A model generated the notes under the pieces. It saw nothing but the letters and a program-made list of their open reading frames with translations, searched no databases and was not told the DNA's origin. DNA of 64,000 bases from NCBI RefSeq assembly GCF_014203125.1, contig NZ_JACHIH010000007.1, positions 1 to 64,000 on the forward strand, read 5' to 3'. Within the stretch, counting starts at the first letter, position 1. The number at the start of each line of letters is the position of its first letter. Position numbers and translations under genes: made by a program. Below, piece after piece: positions 17,029 to 24,340 of this stretch. Source of the stretch: Rhodopseudomonas rhenobacensis (GTDB lineage Bacteria > Pseudomonadota > Alphaproteobacteria > Rhizobiales > Xanthobacteraceae).

Positions 17029-17883
17029 TTAAAGCCCGAGCCGATGCGTGTAGTCGTGCTCGACCTCGACGACCAGGCGTTCGTCGAAATCCGGATTCTC
17101 GCGCGGCGAGTTCCGGATGTCGCGGATCGGATAGCCACGCGGGTTGGCGAGAATCCTGGTGGTTCCGACGACGCGGTCGACGTTGCGGTGAATATGTCCG
17201 TGGCACCACAACGCGGGCGCCTGGTCGCCGTCGAGGAGATGCGAGAGATCGTTGTAGTAGCACCAGTCTAAATTCTGCGGCTCGCGATCGTTCGGGACGG
17301 GAACGTGATGAGTAGCGACGACCGTCGGGCCGTCATGCCCCGTCGCCAGCACAGATTCGATAAATGCTACCGACGCTCTATGGGCCTCGATCGTTTGCCT
17401 CGGCAGGAGCATGTCACGCGAGCGGCCGCGGCCGGTTTTGATCATCCGGTAGTCGTTCATCCCGCCGCGGCCAGCGGCGTCGCGAACAGCGTCGGCGAAC
17501 GGCATGCTGGCAGGCCGCTGGCTGAAATCAGTCCACAACGTCGCGCCAATGATGCGCACGTCGTCGACTACTACGCATTCGTCGTCAAGCAGATCGACGT
17601 CATACGCATGCGCCGCGGCGCGCGCAAGTTCGCGCTCGCGTTCAAATGTGGTTTTCGCGCCGACGGGCGCCTTCGGATTGCCGTCGCTGTAAAAATCGTG
17701 ATTCCCGGGCACGTAGATCACGCGGTCGCTCGGAAAATTCTGCCGCAGTCAGCGGATCGACCACGACGCCGGCGCCATGACGTCGCCGACGCAGATCACC
17801 AGGTCGCGTTCGAAATCGTTCGGCGGCGTCCACGCGTTGTGCGCGATGTCGACGTGTAGATCGCTGATGACGTGGATTCTCAT
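17029..17883 (-). pseudogene. Metallophosphoesterase 2, interrupted by in-frame TGA
   Basis: The reading frame from the ATG at 17883 gives MRIHVISDLHVDIAHNAW, then VICVGDVMAPASWSIR, a TGA at 17751-17749, and continues in the same frame with LRQNFPSDRVIYVPGNHDFY and all later motifs (VATHHVPVP, CHGHIHRN). It is a paralogue of the gene at 16211-17026. The stop falls where a Trp (TGG) would fit. The rest of the protein is intact, so the change is recent or the stop is read through. A shortened product could start at a GTG at 17721 but would lack the first metal ligands. Confidence 0.7.
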
Positions 17884-17892
17884 AGCGGACAC

Positions 17893-17961
17893 CTATCCCA
17901 CAGTGTGGTATGCGAATTTGATAACCGCGATTGCAGTTATAGCGAGCGCGAGCGTGCTCAT
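17893..17961 (-). CDS. Possible 22-residue hydrophobic peptide
   Basis: The ATG at 17961 overlaps the TGA of the exonuclease gene (ATGA). It encodes MSTLALAITAIAVIKFAYHT plus two residues, one hydrophobic helix. Coupling and composition suggest a small membrane peptide, but no comparison was possible. Confidence 0.3.
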   Translation of the reverse strand: MSTLALAITAIAVIKFAYHTVG

Positions 17962-18827
17962 GCCGCCACCGCGTCGCTCGCCGGCGCCGGGAGGTCGATC
18001 GCGAGCGGGCCCTTGCCGACAAGGATTCGATGCACGCTGCGCGCGCGGCTGACGTCCCAGCCGCAGTATTCCTCGACGTCGTCGATGCGCCCGTCTGCGA
18101 TCGCGTCCCACACGCCGGAGCCGTCGATGGCGGCTTTCGTCGGCAGGCCAAGCACGCGGCAGAGCCGGTCGAGCGACGGGCCGTAAAGCTTGCCGGCGGT
18201 GCTGCCGGCGAGCTCCATTGTGTCGACGACGAACTCGTCGGAGTAGCGCGGCGAATCCTTTGCTCGCTGCAGCCACGCCGGCACCGCGATGCCCAGCACG
18301 ATGCAGCGTTGCCACAGAAAAAGGATGTCGAATCGCCGGACGTTGTGGCCGATGACAACGACCACGCCGCCGAGGTCGATCGCGGTGTCGATGAAATCGA
18401 AAAACTGCAGCAGCCGCAGGCGCTCCGGCGTGACGTCAACGGTCACGTGCGGCGTCGATTCAACGCCGGGCTCAGCCCAAATCCGGCCGTCGTGCGCGTC
18501 GACAGTGCGCAGCGTGACGACCGGCTGGTCGTCGAGCGCGGCGCCGACGACTGCGATGTGGCCGCTCCAGCCGTCCAGCGCGGTATCGCGCCACGCGCGG
18601 TCTGCGGCGGCGCGCGCCTTGGCCTGCGCGGCGGCCAGGTCGGCCACCGCCGCCGCGGTCTTGCGGTCGACGTCGGCGGCGATTTTCGCGGCGTCGGTGA
18701 GCAGGCCGTCCGCGCGGATCTCCGGCAGTACGTCAGACACGTGGAATTCCGGTCGCGCGAAGATTTCGTCGCGGAGTGCGGGGATCTGCGTCGGGATTGT
18801 CTCGAGATCGATGTAAAGCTCGCGCAT
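17958..18827 (-). CDS. 3'-5' exonuclease, DEDD type
   Basis: This 289-residue protein has the three exonuclease motifs of the DnaQ/PolB-associated group. LYIDLETIP at residues 4-12 has the DxE pair, VVVIGHNVRRFDILFL has the second Asp, and EEYCGWDVSRARSVHRI has the last Asp with a Tyr four residues before it. An Ala-rich helical insert occupies about residues 50-80. It would degrade single-stranded DNA 3'-5', probably in element replication. The start follows ACGGAGG. It is the first gene of the long minus-strand block. Confidence 0.75.
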   Translation of the reverse strand: MRELYIDLETIPTQIPALRDEIFARPEFHVSDVLPEIRADGLLTDAAKIAADVDRKTAAAVADLAAAQAKARAAADRAWRDTALDGWSGHIAVVGAALDDQPVVTLRTVDAHDGRIWAEPGVESTPHVTVDVTPERLRLLQFFDFIDTAIDLGGVVVVIGHNVRRFDILFLWQRCIVLGIAVPAWLQRAKDSPRYSDEFVVDTMELAGSTAGKLYGPSLDRLCRVLGLPTKAAIDGSGVWDAIADGRIDDVEEYCGWDVSRARSVHRILVGKGPLAIDLPAPASDAVAA

Positions 18828-18888
18828 GCGAGGGTGCCTCCGTTGATTTTGCGGATGATTAAAATTGTCGAACGCGTATCAACAGAAC

Positions 18889-18949
18889 TAATATGTGTTG
18901 CCGATGAAATGACATGCGGATAAAGCGAGTGTCAAGCGTGACATGTCAC
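18889..18949 (+). promoter_or_regulatory. Candidate promoter -10 and perfect 12-bp palindrome
   Basis: TTGTCG at 18865-18870 and TAATAT at 18889-18894 (18-bp spacer) form a candidate plus-strand promoter. GTGACATGTCAC at 18938-18949 is a perfect palindrome 17 bp before the ATG of the 18966 gene. It lies between divergent genes and could act as an operator. Confidence 0.4.
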
Positions 18950-18965
18950 AGACCGGAGATCATCG

Positions 18966-19277
18966 ATGAGCAACGAATCCTTCAATCCGCACGCATTCGG
19001 CGCTGGCGCGGTTTTCGGCGGCGGGATGGCCGTCGGCGGCATCGTCGCCAGCGCATTCGCAGGCGTCGCCGAGGCGCGGCAGGCGGCGTACGATCGCGCG
19101 GCGTGCGATGACGCCGAGGAGACGCAGGCTTACATTTATGAGCTATGCGAGCTCTACGAAAACGAATGCCGCCAGCGCATCGAGGCCGAGGCTCGCGAGC
19201 AGGCGGCATACGCCGATATCGCTGATTTACAGGCGCAGATTGCGTCGCTCCGGATCAGACTCGCGGGCCGAAGCTGA
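18966..19277 (+). CDS. Small membrane-associated protein with coiled coil
   Basis: It is 103 residues long. The N-terminal half has a Gly/Ala-rich hydrophobic segment (FGAGAVFGGGMAVGGIVASAFAGV). The C-terminal half is a charged helix with heptad-like spacing (ECRQRIEAEAREQAAYADIADLQAQIASLRIRL). The start follows CCGGAGATC. It resembles small phage membrane or spanin-like proteins only in overall layout. The 3' end overlaps the opposite-strand gene at 19255 by 23 bp. Confidence 0.5.
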   Translation: MSNESFNPHAFGAGAVFGGGMAVGGIVASAFAGVAEARQAAYDRAACDDAEETQAYIYELCELYENECRQRIEAEAREQAAYADIADLQAQIASLRIRLAGRS

Positions 19278-19890
19278 TTGCCTGCTCGTGTTCGTGCGAT
19301 GCGAGTCCGTCGAAAACGTTGCCCATCTGGGAGCCAGGCTTGTAGTATTTCGACGTCTCGGAGACGTCCAACGGCACGTCGTCGAGACGCTGCACCGCGC
19401 ACACTCCTGGCACTAATTTCTCGCCGGAGATGTGCGCGAGTATTCTCGCGGGGCCGGCCTCGGCAAGCGTTTCGAATTGCGCGTGCGTTAGACCCGGAAG
19501 CCAGTCGCGTAGCTGCGGCGGGATCGCGCGCGGCATGGCCAGACGGCGGCCGTCCATGGCCACGGCGAGCGAGTAGGAAAACACTGTCCCCGCCGCGCGA
19601 TCTGCGGCCGTCGTCGTCGCCGCCGACGACGGTTTGAATCCCGGCGGATAGCCGCCCGGCGGCGGCGGGATCTGTGCCGCCGCCGCGTTTTCGGCTGCGC
19701 GCCGCAGCGCTGAACGCGGATCCGGACGCTCGGTCGATTGTGCCGGCGCCGCTCCGCCGCCGCCGGTCAGCGCCTGAACGATGCCTCCGGCGAGACGAAA
19801 CGGCGACAGCAAAATCCAATCGAAAATGTGCGCTGCGCCTGCAAACGCGCCGCGCAGCGCGCTCACGATGGCCATCAAAAACGCTCGCAT
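19255..19890 (-). CDS. Unknown protein (211 residues) with hydrophobic N-terminus
   Basis: The ATG at 19890 (MRAFLMAIVSALRGAFAGAA) follows a perfect AGGAGG, so I prefer it over the longer frame to 20004. After the hydrophobic start comes a Pro/Ala/Thr-rich linker, then a compact part: PPQLRDWLPGLTHAQFETLAEAG and RILAHISGEKLVPGVCAV. I do not recognise it. It is divergent from the HTH gene at 20093, with the palindrome at 19997-20015 between them. Confidence 0.55.
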   Translation of the reverse strand: MRAFLMAIVSALRGAFAGAAHIFDWILLSPFRLAGGIVQALTGGGGAAPAQSTERPDPRSALRRAAENAAAAQIPPPPGGYPPGFKPSSAATTTAADRAAGTVFSYSLAVAMDGRRLAMPRAIPPQLRDWLPGLTHAQFETLAEAGPARILAHISGEKLVPGVCAVQRLDDVPLDVSETSKYYKPGSQMGNVFDGLASHEHEQAISFGPRV

Positions 19891-19996
19891 TGTAGTCCTC
19901 CTGGTTGATAGTGACCGCTCCCCGCCGAGGAGAGGACACCCGGCCTCGGCAAGCGCCAACAGAAAAATCTCAATGATGGCAACACAATAGCGCTTG

Positions 19997-20015
19997 CCGA
20001 ACATGGAGTGTTCGG
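19997..20015. promoter_or_regulatory. 7+7 bp inverted repeat, probable operator
   Basis: CCGAACATGGAGTGTTCGG has 7-bp arms (CCGAACA/TGTTCGG) around a 5-bp spacer. It lies in the divergent region between the gene at 19890 (minus) and the HTH gene at 20093 (plus), a usual place for autoregulation by the HTH protein. Confidence 0.5.
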
Positions 20016-20092
20016 ATATGTGTTGCCTCCGCGTCGTCCAGTGACGCCCGTAAAATCGCCGCGTTCACTTCCCCGTCCTCGAGGAGTATACG

Positions 20093-20395
20093 ATGGACGA
20101 TAACGACAAAACGCTGCCGGACATCGCCGGCGCGCAGTTGCCATCCGACCCGCTCAGCCGCATCGAACACGTCGGGAAAACGTTGTACGGGACGGAGTGG
20201 CGCGGGCGCCTAGCTGACGGAATGGGGGTCGGCCGCACGACGTTGTGGTCGTGGCTCTCCGGCTCCAGCAAGCCGCCCGGCGACATCGACGCACGCCTGG
20301 CGCGCGCTGTTCGTATCGAAGCGTCGTACGGACAGCGGCGCGCCGCGCGTCTCGCCGGCATCTACAGCGCCCTCGCGACGACGAAGGAGTCGTGA
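20093..20395 (+). CDS. Small HTH regulator A of the element
   Basis: This 100-residue protein has the pattern GTEWRGRLADGMGVGRTTLWSWLSG (helix-turn-helix, about residues 33-57) followed by KPPGDIDARLARAVRIEASYGQRRAARLAG. It is clearly related to the protein at 21949-22278 across nearly the whole length, and more distantly to 12059-12325. The ATG follows GAGGAGT. It overlaps no gene, but the next gene starts 2 bp after its stop. Likely a repressor acting on the nearby inverted repeat. Confidence 0.65.
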   Translation: MDDNDKTLPDIAGAQLPSDPLSRIEHVGKTLYGTEWRGRLADGMGVGRTTLWSWLSGSSKPPGDIDARLARAVRIEASYGQRRAARLAGIYSALATTKES

Positions 20396-20396
20396 G

Positions 20397-21434
20397 ATGC
20401 AGCAGATGGAAATCGATTTCGACGCACTCTGCGAGCCGCAGCGGCGGCCGCCCGTGCCGGCGGCGCGCAGCATGGAAAAATGGACGGTTGACGATATCGA
20501 CCGGCTGCACGCGCTCACGCAGCGCATTCCGGCGCCGACAATAGAGCAAGCAGCCGCCGAGCTCGGGCGTAGTGTGCACGCGCTCCAGCGAAAATTCTCG
20601 GAGGTCGGATTCCGTCCGGTGCGCGGCGATCCGGACAAGAAATGGAGGCGCTGCTGCCGTGCCAGAGAATGTTTGTGTCGGAGCACGTCGGCAACCGGAT
20701 CTGCCCGCGTTGCACGCACGCCGACGAGCTGGAGGGGCGCTATGACAACGCGTAGTACCGCCGGCTGGCGATTTCTGACGCCGCCGACCCGACCGAAGCC
20801 GGTTGCCGTCGCCGGGTCGGCGCCGCCGGCACCGGCGTCGCTCGCGCTGCCGGTCGAGCCGCCGCCGGTTCGGCTGACGGACCGCGACCGCAAGCGGCTC
20901 CACGCCGTCGGCCGCGAAGTGGGGCTCGGGCACGACGCGATAAAAGCGCTAGCCGTCGAGGCCTACGCTATCGGAAGCCTCAACGAGCTCACAGAAGAGA
21001 TGGTGCATTATCTCGTCGACAGAATGCAGCGCATGCGCCCGCAGCCGGTGGTCGCGCCGGCGCGCCGATTGCGCCTGCCAGCGATGCTATCGCCGCAGCC
21101 CCCGACGCACGTCACAGCGCGTCAGCAGCCCGACGGCTCGGCCGTCATCGTCGATCCGCCGGAGCGCGCCTGCGAGGTCGTCCGTCCGGCGCCGCCACCG
21201 CCGGAGGAGCCGGCGCGGCATCGCGGCGTCTCGGAGTCGATCGACCAAATCCGGAAGCGCGCGCTCGGCGCCGCGGCCGAGCGCCAGGTTGTCGTCGCGC
21301 CGGTGCTGACGCCTCGACCGGCCGAGCCGCCGCCGGCGCCGACGCGGGCCCCAGTCGTCGACGACGACGGCTGGCTGTATCGTCCGGACGGCAGCCGGAT
21401 CCGCCGTCCGCCGTTCCTGCCGCCGCGGCAGTAG
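20397..21434 (+). CDS. Unknown protein with N-terminal HTH-like and Pro-rich C-terminal parts (345 residues, possibly two genes)
   Basis: One frame is open over 345 residues. Residues 27-75 (KWTVDDIDRLHALTQR, IEQAAAELGRSVHALQRKF) look like a Myb/GcrA-like helical DNA-binding domain. Residues of about 85-115 are Cys/Arg-rich and may be a shadow of the nested frame at 20642-20755. From Met116 (ATG at 20742, behind GGAGGGG) a second protein of 230 residues could start: MTTRSTAGWRFLTPPTRP, then DRDRKRLHAVGREVGLGHDAIKALAVEAY and a long Pro/Ala/Arg-rich region. The good internal ribosome site suggests two genes were joined, or that both forms are made. Confidence 0.5.
   Translation: MQQMEIDFDALCEPQRRPPVPAARSMEKWTVDDIDRLHALTQRIPAPTIEQAAAELGRSVHALQRKFSEVGFRPVRGDPDKKWRRCCRARECLCRSTSATGSARVARTPTSWRGAMTTRSTAGWRFLTPPTRPKPVAVAGSAPPAPASLALPVEPPPVRLTDRDRKRLHAVGREVGLGHDAIKALAVEAYAIGSLNELTEEMVHYLVDRMQRMRPQPVVAPARRLRLPAMLSPQPPTHVTARQQPDGSAVIVDPPERACEVVRPAPPPPEEPARHRGVSESIDQIRKRALGAAAERQVVVAPVLTPRPAEPPPAPTRAPVVDDDGWLYRPDGSRIRRPPFLPPRQ
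20642..20755 (+). CDS. Possible nested zinc-ribbon mini-protein (37 residues)
   Basis: In another frame inside the gene at 20397-21434, an ATG gives MEALLPCQRMFVSEHVGN, then RICPRCTHADELEGRYDNA. The pattern C...NRxCxxC is that of short alphaproteobacterial and phage zinc-ribbon proteins, though one of the usual four Cys is missing. Its stop lies just after the internal start at 20742. Confidence 0.35.
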   Translation: MEALLPCQRMFVSEHVGNRICPRCTHADELEGRYDNA

Positions 21435-21948
21435 CGTGCGTTCTGGTACGCGACTTTCCGTTTCAAGAAGGGGGATGTAACGGGGGGCCGTCGGGGATAT
21501 GTGCGTACCAGTACGCTGTTCAAGTACCCTCCCGGGATGGCAGGGAGCCTCGCCACATGGAGTCGCCGGCTGATGGGCGGTTGTCAGCCGGCGCGATGAA
21601 AACCCAGGTGCGAATGCGTCCCGCGGGGCCGACGGAATAAAATAGTTTAAGTTAACGTTGAGAAAAATCAATTTGGCGAAATCGTGGAGGACGCCGCAGA
21701 CGCCCGCTGATGAACTGCGGTCGCGTCGGGGCGAAATCGGAGCCGTCGCTTAGCCTCGCGCTTGCGTAGTCGCGTGCCTGCGCCAGGTCCATGTAGCCGT
21801 AAGACGCAACTTGTGCGATTTAACAATATTCGAGTGATGGCAAGGAGTTAGTATTTGGCGATCGCCGATAGGCCAGATATATTACGCTTAATAGCGCCTG
21901 GTCGCGGTTACAAACCGCGTGGTGTGGCTTTAAACCGAGGAATATCCG
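21435..21948. promoter_or_regulatory. Intergenic region with promoter and operator of HTH gene B
   Basis: No gene is supported in the first 400 bp, which includes an AT-rich patch near 21636-21672. A good promoter is TTGGCG at 21855-21860 and TATATT at 21878-21883 with a 17-bp spacer. Downstream, CGCGGTTACAAACCGCG at 21903-21919 is a 7+7 inverted repeat with a 3-bp spacer, placed where a bound regulator would block transcription or leader clearance. The gene's AAACCGAGG ribosome site follows. Confidence 0.55.
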
Positions 21949-22278
21949 ATGGATCCACATGATAATCACTGGTCGGACGTCACTGACGTCAAATTACCGC
22001 CTGATCCCATCTATCGCATCAAGGCAATTAGTACCACGCTGTATGGCACCGAATGGCGCAGCCGCATCGCCGAAGGAATGGGAGTCGATCGCAGGGCACT
22101 GTGGCAATGGCTAAGCGGTGCCAGCGAACCGCCTGCAGACCTCGACTCGAAGCTCGCCAGGGCGATCCGCATCGAGGTTGCGTATGGGCGGCGCCGCGCC
22201 AGCCAGCTCGCTAGCCTATCGCGAGCACTTGCTCTGACCGCTCCGAACATTCCGCCGCGAGACACTGTACAGCAGTGA
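21949..22278 (+). CDS. Small HTH regulator B of the element
   Basis: It is a 109-residue paralogue of the protein at 20093-20395. LPPDPIYRIKAISTTLYGTEW and WRSRIAEGMGVDRRALWQWLSG align with its sister, as does LARAIRIEVAYGRRRASQLA. The turn and recognition helix differ (VDRRALWQW against VGRTTLWSW), which fits different operators. It has its own promoter and a distinct inverted repeat. It stands alone at the right side of the element. Confidence 0.65.
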   Translation: MDPHDNHWSDVTDVKLPPDPIYRIKAISTTLYGTEWRSRIAEGMGVDRRALWQWLSGASEPPADLDSKLARAIRIEVAYGRRRASQLASLSRALALTAPNIPPRDTVQQ

Positions 22279-22931
22279 CGCATGTCGGGTGGCTCACGGA
22301 ATCCAAAAGCAATCGGCTGCCCGGATCATAGCTTATATACCGCGCAGAAACCGGCCAGCGCGGCTATTCGCTGGCCTACCATAGAGTTTATTAGCGTTCC
22401 TACGCAGTACCGATCACCAACCCGTACGGCCGCTCTACTGGAGCCCTGTTATAACCAACGTGACGCCTGCCGTCGTCTTAGTAACGGCTGTCTCACTCAG
22501 CCACCGCTATCAAGAATCAATTCGGATGATTTCGGCATACAGTCGCTGTACACAGGCGGATCCCCCAGACACACCCGGAACCTCGTCACGATCCGCGCGG
22601 AAGAGTAGCTGGCGTTCGTAGTCAAATACGAAGACGCCTTCGTGAAAGGCGGCCTGACACCTGCGTAATTCGTTGGGGTTGCGCCTTGCGAAGCTGGGCG
22701 GTGGTGCTGGGAAGCGCCGGCGTCCCACTATAATCCGAAATTCATGGAGATGTCCGTTGAAGCCTGGGCGCGAGGTCCTCAGGCGGCGCCTTCAGCCTCG
22801 TCATGCTCACACTTGCGCGGCTGCTAGGCATTCAACTCCACATTGACTCCGCGACCCGGGTGGCGGTCATGTCGCCGTGGAGCTACTGGCCCGCCCATTA
22901 CGGGCGGACCAGAGAACTTGCTTGTGAAAAA
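22279..22931. other. Mostly non-coding right part of the element
   Basis: A plus-strand reading at 22282-22608 starts right after the HTH stop but has no ribosome site and no domain pattern. A minus-strand reading at 22510-22728 contains RRCQAAFHEGVFVFDYERQL, which looks protein-like and may be the remnant of a lost gene. Neither is strong enough to call. Confidence 0.35.
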
Positions 22932-23255
22932 TTACCGGTCGATGGTTTCAGAGGTCACCACCGCGAAGCGGATCTCCTCGCCATCGCTGCCGTCTCCCGA
23001 CTCCAAGCGAGCGCGGAAGAGCTCGCGCCTCTCGTCGATCACGGAGTCCGACGCACAGAACCGCACGCGCGCTTTGTAGCCGTACCGCCGCCGTGCCCTG
23101 CGAAGCGCGAAGATTTCCGCGGCGGACTGCCGATCGACTACCGCCAGCAAACCTACGCGTGTGCCGTCGCGCAGCGCGCGCACGTTGGGATCTCTCGCGA
23201 AGAGCGGGAACAACCCTCCGGTCACAATTCGGGGAAGACAGATATATGTCGCCAT
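22932..23255 (-). CDS. Unknown protein (107 residues)
   Basis: The ATG at 23255 (MATYICLPRIVTGGLFPLF) follows CGGAG. The sequence is balanced, with FALRRARRRYGYKARVRFC and ELFRARLESGDGSDGEEIRFAVV, and reads as a folded small protein. I do not recognise it. It is the last plausible gene of the accessory element. Confidence 0.5.
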   Translation of the reverse strand: MATYICLPRIVTGGLFPLFARDPNVRALRDGTRVGLLAVVDRQSAAEIFALRRARRRYGYKARVRFCASDSVIDERRELFRARLESGDGSDGEEIRFAVVTSETIDR

Positions 23256-23919
23256 TTGGTAACTCCGTAACGTGAAGATGAGCGCCGAGTTGCGTCGTGC
23301 AAAACGGACACACCACACCGTTCGTAGCGATGAGGCCCGCGCGAACGCGGAATGTAGCGCCGGATTCTAAGCCGACGAGCTGTTATTGGAAAAAACGGAC
23401 GGAATGCCGGCTCGAACGCGGACTATGCTGTTAGAATGCGGCGCCGTTAAACGGCGTGGGGCACCTACGCAGGATAGCTCATTCGACGAACGAACTATGA
23501 TTCGATGATGCCATAGCTAGACGTACCGGGGGACGCTGGACGATGACGAAACCGCACGAGTGCGGAAAGATGACGAAACCGCATGAGTGCGGAACGATGG
23601 CGAAAACCGCACGAGTGCGGAAAGATCGGAATGGTTGGAGCCCGTCCTGGTATGGATACGCGAACCTCTCTCGAAGGGCACGCGCAATGCGCAGACGCGA
23701 TGGACGGATTGATGTCAAACAGCCTATAGCGCGCTATAGTACGAATCGATATTACGACCGCAACCGAAAGATTCCATTGTGGTGTCGAGATGCTCAATCG
23801 GTTCGTTACAATGCGAACAGAAGCTTGAGTACAATATTTGTCTTGCGACGAACGCGATTGGCTATGGTTACGGGCATGAGGGCGAGAACTGGGACCGAAG
23901 GGACGTTATGACCTAACCA
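23256..23919. other. Gene-poor right edge of the element
   Basis: Apart from the tandem repeat at 23543-23624, I see no supported gene. Open frames on both strands across the repeat are low-complexity readings of the repeat itself. Confidence 0.4.
23543..23624. repeat. Three tandem copies of a 27-28 bp unit, each with a palindrome
   Basis: The units start at 23543, 23570 and 23597. Each is atgacgaaa followed by CCGCACGAGTGCGG (arms of 6 with a 2-bp spacer) and gaaag or gaacg. The second copy has cat for cac, and the third has one extra base and a G for A. Read on the plus strand the first two give MTKPHECGK twice. The repeated hairpin suggests a protein-binding or structural site rather than a gene. 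Confidence 0.6.
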
Positions 23920-24093
23920 TCAGGCTCTGTTTTCATGCTCGCAAGTCTCTATAACCGCCATCTGGATCAAGTGCCTGACAAGCTTCAGATCCAGTTCTTC
24001 TGCTAAGCCACTGATTTCGCCCAGCTGATCGATCAAACGGCGTAATTTTTGTTGCCTCTCGGTTATCTGGCGCATGTTTTCGGAGTTGGACAT
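23920..24093 (-). CDS. Small helical protein (57 residues), unknown
   Basis: From the ATG at 24093: MSNSENMRQITERQQKLRRL, then LAEELDLKLVRHLIQMAVIE. It is a charged, helix-forming sequence of natural-looking composition. GGGAG lies upstream at wide spacing. Its start codon overlaps that of the opposite-strand gene at 24092 through one CATG. Function unknown. Confidence 0.4.
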   Translation of the reverse strand: MSNSENMRQITERQQKLRRLIDQLGEISGLAEELDLKLVRHLIQMAVIETCEHENRA

Positions 24094-24340
24094 GGCAAGA
24101 AAACTCCCGCTGAAATCACGTTCGCCAAATCCCCTTGCGTCCCGGTTGCGCACCGGCAAGTCGCGCTCATCCAAATCATCATCGATGCCGATCCGTCCGC
24201 TCGCGCTATCACCGAACAAACCGTCAAAATCAGAGATCAACAAAGAAGGACTTAGGCTCAATCGGGCGTTCTTTGGGATCACCAAAAAGAGCGACCGACT
24301 GCTCGTGATCGCGCTGGCTGAACGTCTGGCCAGGCCATGA
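24092..24340 (+). CDS. Small basic protein (82 residues), unknown
   Basis: The ATG at 24092 follows GGAGTTGGAC. The first 50 residues are Ser/Arg/Lys/Pro-rich. The end, EGLRLNRAFFGITKKSDRLL then VIALAERLARP, looks folded and helical. The last 62 bases overlap the end of the P450 gene on the other strand. It is uncertain whether this or the minus-strand reading is real; both may be. Confidence 0.35.
   Translation: MARKLPLKSRSPNPLASRLRTGKSRSSKSSSMPIRPLALSPNKPSKSEINKEGLRLNRAFFGITKKSDRLLVIALAERLARP

Larger units (their letters stand above)
6784..23919. mobile_element. Integrated accessory element after tRNA-Met (satellite, phage-plasmid or plasmid remnant)
   Basis: The stretch begins at a tRNA 3' end and ends before the quorum-sensing genes. 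It carries phage- and plasmid-type functions: a Rep_3-like initiator, DNA methylase, VRR-NUC nuclease, DEDD exonuclease, metallophosphoesterases and small HTH regulators. Many short unknown genes are joined by ATGA overlaps. I see no integrase, terminase, portal, capsid or tail gene. At least two genes are disrupted. The right boundary is approximate, since I could not find a copy of the tRNA 3' end near 23-24 kb by eye. Confidence 0.65.

Noticed and set aside
17749-17751. Selenocysteine codon in the metallophosphoesterase.
   Set aside because: The position fits Trp in the family pattern, no selenoprotein is known here, and I see no hairpin that would serve as an insertion element directly after it.
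22282-22608. A gene directly after HTH gene B.
   Set aside because: There is no ribosome site and its composition is not protein-like; I describe it only in the region note.
23543-23624. A CRISPR array.
   Set aside because: The copies are tandem without unique spacers, only three in number, and no cas gene is near.
23543-23911. A plus-strand gene of 122 residues starting in the tandem repeat.
   Set aside because: It has no ribosome site, reads the repeat as MTKPHECGK twice, and its remainder is Arg-rich with no folded pattern.
6707-23919. A matching tRNA 3' end repeat as the right attachment site.
   Set aside because: I scanned 22-24.4 kb by eye for the tccgctacca part and did not find it. 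A proper repeat search would be needed, so no site is claimed.
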